Below, piece by piece: positions 31,524 to 35,457 of a stretch of 35,457 nucleotides of DNA. The position numbers and the translations under genes were made by a program. The stretch spans positions 1-35,457 of the forward strand of contig PIVM01000043.1 of assembly GCA_003353945.1 (NCBI GenBank), written 5' to 3'. Below the pieces are notes generated by a model, which ran no database searches, had not been told where the DNA came from, and worked only from the letters and a program-made list of their open reading frames with translations. This DNA is from Gammaproteobacteria bacterium. Its GTDB lineage: Bacteria; Pseudomonadota; Gammaproteobacteria; Pseudomonadales; PIVM01. Numbering within the stretch: position 1 is the first letter of the stretch; each line of letters starts with the position of its first letter.

Positions 31524-32978
31524 ATGTGGTTATTTGATTTAAGCCTGCGGCACAAATTACCTATATGGGGTGGATTACTCATTTTTCTCACCTCTACTAC
31601 GATGTTTATTTCCTTTGGTATACAAGCTTATGATGATTTGAAAAATGACATGATCAAAAGCCTCAGTGCACAGGGACGTTCTTTGGTTATCAGTTTATAC
31701 CCCTACCTCTTACACGATAATGTCTGGCAAGCCTTTGAAATCGTAAGTGCGTCAAAACGACTAACGTATCAGAAAAAAAATATGTTTGAGTCTCAGGTTA
31801 TCCTTGTGATGGATAATCGCAAGGAGATTTTTGTCGCCAGCGACCCAGCTAACTATCCCATACAAACCAGCCTTAATAAGCTTGATCGGCCTTTTGCCAA
31901 AATGAGTACTGCGATTATGGCAGCGCAACGGGAGGAGCCGATCATAATGGAAAGGCAAGGCACGGATGTCTTGATTGTCGGTTTCCCCATTATCGCCGAT
32001 GATGTAGTATTGGGCGGCGTTCTGATGATCACCGATAAGGGGCTCTTTATCCCCCGATTAATGGAGCTGGCGCAACACTCTTTGCTAATCATGGGGTTTA
32101 TATTAGCCGTTCTGTTACCTATCAATTGGTACTGGGGGAGGCGGATGGCAGTACCATTGGTTTCATTATCAGACCATATGCAACACATCGGTGACAAAAT
32201 GCCACCCCAAATCGACCACGCCGTCTATGACTACCGCGATGAAATTGGACAGATATTCAAAGCATTCAATGTGATGATCGATCAGTTAGAAGAGAAAGCA
32301 TATCTTGAAACGCAAATACTACAATCAGAACGGATGGCGGCAATTGGCAGACTCACAGCCAGTATGGCTCATGAAATCAATAACCCTTTGGCCGGTATGT
32401 TAACTGCCGTAGACACTCTGCGCAAACATGACACTGAACTGTCTCCACTGACTGAACGGACAATATCATTGCTGGATCGCGGCTTACGACAAATCAAGGA
32501 TACTGTTGGCACATTGTTAGTCGAAGCTAAGTTCAAAAGTAGAGATTTGTTAGAGCAGGATATTGAAGATGTTATCACCCTGATCTCTCCGCAATTGCAA
32601 AAACATCACACCAAGCTGCACTCTGATGTTGTTTTACCCGAGGGAGTACCCTTGCCCTCTACTCTAATACGGCAGGCACTGATCAATCTGCTGCTCAATG
32701 CGGTGACAGCAGCAGGCGAACAAGGCGCAGTGGAACTAAAAATACGAACAGAGCAAAATCATCTTCACGTGTCAATCAAAAACGATGGCAAAGAACTCCC
32801 ATCAGAAAAAATGGCGTATCTTTATGAGCCTTTTAATCCATTGAGTGATTCTGGAAGTGGACTTGGTTTATGGGTGACTTATCAAATCACAAAACAGCTT
32901 GGCGGGAATATCGAAGCCCGTAGCACCAAGAACATTACTACGTTTTCTATCAATATACCTTATTCAAACCAACTATGA
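31524..32978 (+). CDS. membrane sensor histidine kinase
   Basis: A 484-residue kinase that phosphorylates the downstream regulator. Seen: TM1 (about 15-34), a periplasmic domain of about 150 residues resembling a single Cache fold, TM2 (184-203), a HAMP domain (about 205-258), a dimerisation/phosphoacceptor helix 'AAIGRLTASMAHEINNPLAG' with H283, and a HATPase domain with N-box 'QALINLLLNAV' (N388, N392) and 'GSGLGLWV' (444-451). The 'MAHEINNPLAG' motif is NtrB-like, in keeping with an NtrC-type partner. The gene begins three bases after the PhnD-like stop, so the binding protein probably contacts the periplasmic domain. AGGA lies a few bases before the ATG. Confidence 0.88.
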   Translation: MWLFDLSLRHKLPIWGGLLIFLTSTTMFISFGIQAYDDLKNDMIKSLSAQGRSLVISLYPYLLHDNVWQAFEIVSASKRLTYQKKNMFESQVILVMDNRKEIFVASDPANYPIQTSLNKLDRPFAKMSTAIMAAQREEPIIMERQGTDVLIVGFPIIADDVVLGGVLMITDKGLFIPRLMELAQHSLLIMGFILAVLLPINWYWGRRMAVPLVSLSDHMQHIGDKMPPQIDHAVYDYRDEIGQIFKAFNVMIDQLEEKAYLETQILQSERMAAIGRLTASMAHEINNPLAGMLTAVDTLRKHDTELSPLTERTISLLDRGLRQIKDTVGTLLVEAKFKSRDLLEQDIEDVITLISPQLQKHHTKLHSDVVLPEGVPLPSTLIRQALINLLLNAVTAAGEQGAVELKIRTEQNHLHVSIKNDGKELPSEKMAYLYEPFNPLSDSGSGLGLWVTYQITKQLGGNIEARSTKNITTFSINIPYSNQL

Positions 32979-32990
32979 TCCTTTTAAAAA

Positions 32991-34337
32991 ATGGCCCTAC
33001 AATCTAGAAAAATCTGCCTGATAGAAGATGATCCTATCATCGGTGAAGCACTGACCTTACGATTTGAATTAGAGGGCTATTCCTTCGACTGGTTTCAGGA
33101 GGGAATACCCGCCTATGAGGCACTGCAAAAGAAAAGTTATGCGATTGTCGTTAGTGACATTCGATTGCCTGATAAGAGCGGTGAAGCAATCTTCCGCGAT
33201 TTGTTACAGGCTGGCATCAATCTACCGCCTTTTATATTCATTACCGGTTATGGTGCTATTGATCAGGCAGTGAATTTACTCAAACTGGGTGCAGAGGATT
33301 ATTTAGTCAAGCCTTTCGAACCTGATGAACTATTGCAGAAAATTTCCTCATTGGCTGCTTTTGAAAAAATTGGCGTTGACAACACTGAATCATTGGGTAT
33401 TTCTCCAGCCATGCAAAACATTGAATTGTTATTACGACGTCTTGCAGAAAACCCTACCGATGTATTGATTACCGGAGAGTCTGGAGTGGGCAAAGAATGC
33501 GTTGCACTGAAGCTGCACGCCTCGACCTATAAGGAAAACCCTTTTGTGGCGGTCAACTGTGGCGCTCTATCTGAATCACTATTGGAATCTGAATTGTTCG
33601 GACATGAAAAAGGCGCTTTTACTGGTGCCATAGCCACAAAAAAAGGGGTTTTTGAACAGGCGGAAAACGGGACTCTTTTTCTGGATGAAATTGGAGATAT
33701 GCCCCCTTCCATGCAGGTCAAGGTGTTGCGGGCAATTCAGGAAAAGATCATCGTCCGGGTTGGCGGCGAAAAATCGATAGCAGTCAATGTCCAGCTGATC
33801 AGTGCAACCCACCACAATTTAAAGGAATTGGTGAAGAAAGGTGGATTCCGAGAAGATCTTTTTTACCGAATTAATATTATCGAACTAAAGATACCGCCAC
33901 TAAGAGAACGCAAAGACGACATTCTGTGGTTCGCAAAGCAATTTTTGGATGATTTCCGTGAATGTCATCAGGGTAATCAACGCTATGTTCTATCAGCAGC
34001 CGCAGAGCAGGCACTAATAGACTACCCATGGCCTGGCAATATCAGAGAATTAAAACACTGCCTAGAACGAGCAAGCATTTTGTCCAATGGCACTATCTTG
34101 TCGCCAGAATCTCTGTTTGGTGAAGCCCAGTTGGAAATCAATAGCGAACAGGCGGTACTCAAGCATTCTCTCGGCGACTACGTAGCGGACTGCGAGCGTC
34201 GCTATATTGTTAATGCCTTATCGACGCACAATTGGGAAATTCAGAAAACGGCGGAATTTCTAGGTTGCAGTCGCAAGACGCTTTGGGAAAAAATGCGCAA
34301 ACACGATATCAACCGTAATGATGGTGCTGACAAATGA
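32991..34337 (+). CDS. NtrC-family sigma-54-dependent response regulator
   Basis: A 448-residue activator with three domains. Seen: a receiver (1-125) with acidic pair 'EDD' (12-14), phospho-acceptor D56 in 'VVSDIRLPDKSG', T85 and K107; an AAA+ domain with Walker A 'GESGVGKE' (162-169), the sigma-54-contacting loop 'GAFTGA' (208-213) and Walker B 'GTLFLDEIGD'; and a Fis-type helix-turn-helix at the C-terminus ('TAEFLGCSRKTLWEKMRKH', about 418-436). All motifs needed for sigma-54 activation are intact. It starts 12 bases after the kinase stop and is the last gene of the sensory operon. Its likely target is the -24/-12 promoter of the divergent molybdoenzyme operon. Confidence 0.92.
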   Translation: MALQSRKICLIEDDPIIGEALTLRFELEGYSFDWFQEGIPAYEALQKKSYAIVVSDIRLPDKSGEAIFRDLLQAGINLPPFIFITGYGAIDQAVNLLKLGAEDYLVKPFEPDELLQKISSLAAFEKIGVDNTESLGISPAMQNIELLLRRLAENPTDVLITGESGVGKECVALKLHASTYKENPFVAVNCGALSESLLESELFGHEKGAFTGAIATKKGVFEQAENGTLFLDEIGDMPPSMQVKVLRAIQEKIIVRVGGEKSIAVNVQLISATHHNLKELVKKGGFREDLFYRINIIELKIPPLRERKDDILWFAKQFLDDFRECHQGNQRYVLSAAAEQALIDYPWPGNIRELKHCLERASILSNGTILSPESLFGEAQLEINSEQAVLKHSLGDYVADCERRYIVNALSTHNWEIQKTAEFLGCSRKTLWEKMRKHDINRNDGADK

Positions 34338-34439
34338 AATGTCCCAACCACTGGTCTGGCAACTTGGGTTTGCAAACCTATTATTCAAATCGGGTAAGCT
34401 GAACAATGGGCGGGATATTCAACAATAAAAACTAGCCCT

Positions 34440-35318
34440 TTAGTTATCGATATTGCGAGTAATATTTTTCAGTTGCACGGTGTCGATAGTGCTCGGTTGC
34501 GCTTGTGGTGAATTGCGATGGTTATTGCTTGCTGTGTGATCTGCTTTGCAGTTTGACGGTGAGTATCCCGTGAGCCGTTTAAATACGCGTGTAAAGTAGG
34601 ATGGATCCGTAAAGCCAACCGCATAGCTGACGTCTGAGACTTTGGCGTTTGGATTCTGTAGTAGTAATCCCGCCATTTCAATTCGATATTCTAATAGGTA
34701 ATCTTGGAATGTTCTCCCAAAAATCTGCTTGAATTGTCGGCTGAATTTGAAACGTGTCATGTCTACTAGATCTGACACCATACTTTCAGTAATTTTTCTA
34801 CTGTAATTATGTGCGATAAAGTTGATCACCGTATCAAATTTGTGATGTGTCTGATTTTGGTTCTTGAATCGTACCTCATCCGGATAACTGGTTTGTAATG
34901 AGCATAATGAATCATTGCACAGTTGGCCATTACTTCTCTGAAATAGCTCAGTCCAACCCCGACTTATTTCAGAGACCGTTCTGTTGTCTATTGGTTTGTA
35001 ATAGTAGTCCAGCAGCCTGTTACGAAGTGCCCAAATAGCGAGTTCCTCAGAATGCATGAGGGTGATCATGACGACAGGGACGTTTGGGAACTGCTCGCGG
35101 GTTTGTTTTAAAACATTTAGCGAGTCGCAATCTGGATAATCATATTCAAAGCATATAATGTCAGTGTCATTGCTTTTTACTTGATTTGTCAGTCTTCCAT
35201 TCGATCTCAGCTGTCGCACTCGACAGTGTTGAGAAAATTGATTTGCCAGGCCTGGCTGCTTAGTCTCTACCATCAAATTAACCCAAAGAATTGCTGGTGA
35301 ACTATTTTGATTGTTCAT
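34440..35318 (-). CDS. AraC-family regulator with a pseudo-receiver domain
   Basis: A 292-residue transcription factor. Seen: an N-terminal receiver-like domain (1-120) in which 'DIICFEYDYPDCDSL' aligns with the phospho-acceptor strand, putting E58 where Asp is normal. K108 ('YYYKPI') and T86 ('VMITLM') are kept, but the N-terminal acidic pair is missing ('AILWVNLMVE'). A two-helix-turn-helix AraC domain (about 165-265) follows, with 'ITESMVSDLVDMTRFKFSRQ' and 'VSDVSYAVGFTDPSYFTRVF'. The tail is Asn/Gln-rich. It is probably not phosphorylated, or is locked active. It is convergent with the sensory operon and lies next to the intron-like sequence; its targets are unknown. Confidence 0.8.
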   Translation of the reverse strand: MNNQNSSPAILWVNLMVETKQPGLANQFSQHCRVRQLRSNGRLTNQVKSNDTDIICFEYDYPDCDSLNVLKQTREQFPNVPVVMITLMHSEELAIWALRNRLLDYYYKPIDNRTVSEISRGWTELFQRSNGQLCNDSLCSLQTSYPDEVRFKNQNQTHHKFDTVINFIAHNYSRKITESMVSDLVDMTRFKFSRQFKQIFGRTFQDYLLEYRIEMAGLLLQNPNAKVSDVSYAVGFTDPSYFTRVFKRLTGYSPSNCKADHTASNNHRNSPQAQPSTIDTVQLKNITRNIDN

Positions 35319-35345
35319 TTTGTTTGTGACTCTGGATTAGGCGTT

Positions 35346-35457
35346 AGAGCGTCAAGTTTAATCTTGATGCATCTTGCAGGGTGTAAGTCCCTGTCGGGAA
35401 AGGTTTAACCAGCCACCCGTATCGAGTGTTGCGCTTGTGGCGGAGGATCACAGAATC
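35346..35457 (+). mobile_element. probable 5' part of a group II intron (cut by window end)
   Basis: The sequence folds as short stems typical of group II intron domain I: GCGTCAAG/CTTGATGC (35349-35370) and CAGGG-TGTAAGT-CCCTG (35377-35393). The 'GGGTGTAAGTCCCTGTCGGG' stretch and the following ACCCGTATCGAG and GGCGGAGGATC segments are reminiscent of the 5' region of bacterial group II introns (from memory of the family, not a search). The usual GTGYG start is not exact here (GAGCG at 35346). The reverse-transcriptase gene and 3' end would lie beyond the window. Confidence 0.45.

Noticed and set aside
34367-34378. Palindrome GGTTTGCAAACC after the response regulator gene as a terminator
   Set aside because: The fully symmetrical 12-mer has no loop and no following T-run, so it would not form a good terminator. 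It was not strong enough to list as an operator.
1-35457. CRISPR arrays, tRNA or rRNA genes
   Set aside because: No regularly spaced direct repeats, cloverleaf-like sequences or rRNA signatures were noticed on reading. A tRNAscan or CRISPR search would settle this.

Overview
The window looks like chromosomal DNA of a gammaproteobacterium with moderate GC content, probably free-living or marine. This is inferred from FklB- and TorD-type proteins, NtrC-type sigma-54 regulation, CISM-type molybdoenzyme genes, Tat-exported redox enzymes and generally close gene packing. No rRNA, tRNA, CRISPR array or intact transposase was seen, and the species cannot be named from sequence alone.

Layout. (1) 99-5829 holds ordinary metabolic and stress genes: a FapA/DUF342 protein with a four-copy 74-residue N-terminal repeat, an FklB-type peptidyl-prolyl isomerase, a nitronate-monooxygenase-type flavoprotein, an 87-bp nested palindrome, and a cysteine-synthase-like PLP enzyme. 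(2) 6104-8827 holds two Tat-exported enzymes in tandem: a covalent-FAD aldonolactone/alditol-type oxidase and an alanine-racemase-fold (DSD1-like) PLP enzyme. (3) 9024-12028 holds a methyl-accepting chemotaxis protein divergent from an orphan PhnD-like binding protein. (4) 12345-17292 holds a membrane-anchored FMN glutamate-synthase-domain protein, a polytopic permease-like protein convergent with it (shared terminator hairpin), and an acyl-CoA synthetase. (5) 17485-22879 holds a membrane-anchored helical-repeat protein and a two-gene envelope operon: a secreted protein built of 11-residue repeats, followed by an 882-residue protein with a degenerate zincin-like region, a DUF4105/Lnb-like domain and a probable C-terminal outer-membrane beta-barrel. 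A small four-helix membrane protein is divergent from them. (6) 22880-23768 is a poorly coding stretch with one good small ORF and a decayed gene.

(7) 23769-34337 is the most coherent system. Reading leftwards, a tight operon encodes a four-cluster ferredoxin subunit, an NrfD/PsrC-type membrane subunit, a Tat-exported molybdopterin catalytic subunit and a TorD-like chaperone. A Sel1-rhodanese fusion protein follows. Reading rightwards, a PhnD-like periplasmic protein, a membrane histidine kinase and an NtrC-type sigma-54 activator form a three-gene sensory operon. In the 590-bp divergent gap there is a good -24/-12 promoter aimed at the oxidoreductase operon, and two copies of GTTACG-N4-CGTWAC 43 bp apart that could be the activator's binding sites. 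The simplest model is that a periplasmic ligand, probably an oxyanion or sulfur compound, is sensed by the PhnD-like protein and kinase, and the activator then switches on a quinone-linked periplasmic molybdoenzyme. The substrate is not determinable here; the rhodanese hints at sulfur chemistry.

(8) 34440-35457 holds an AraC-type regulator with a pseudo-receiver domain (Glu at the phospho-acceptor position). The window ends in what looks like the first domain of a group II intron, cut off by the window edge.
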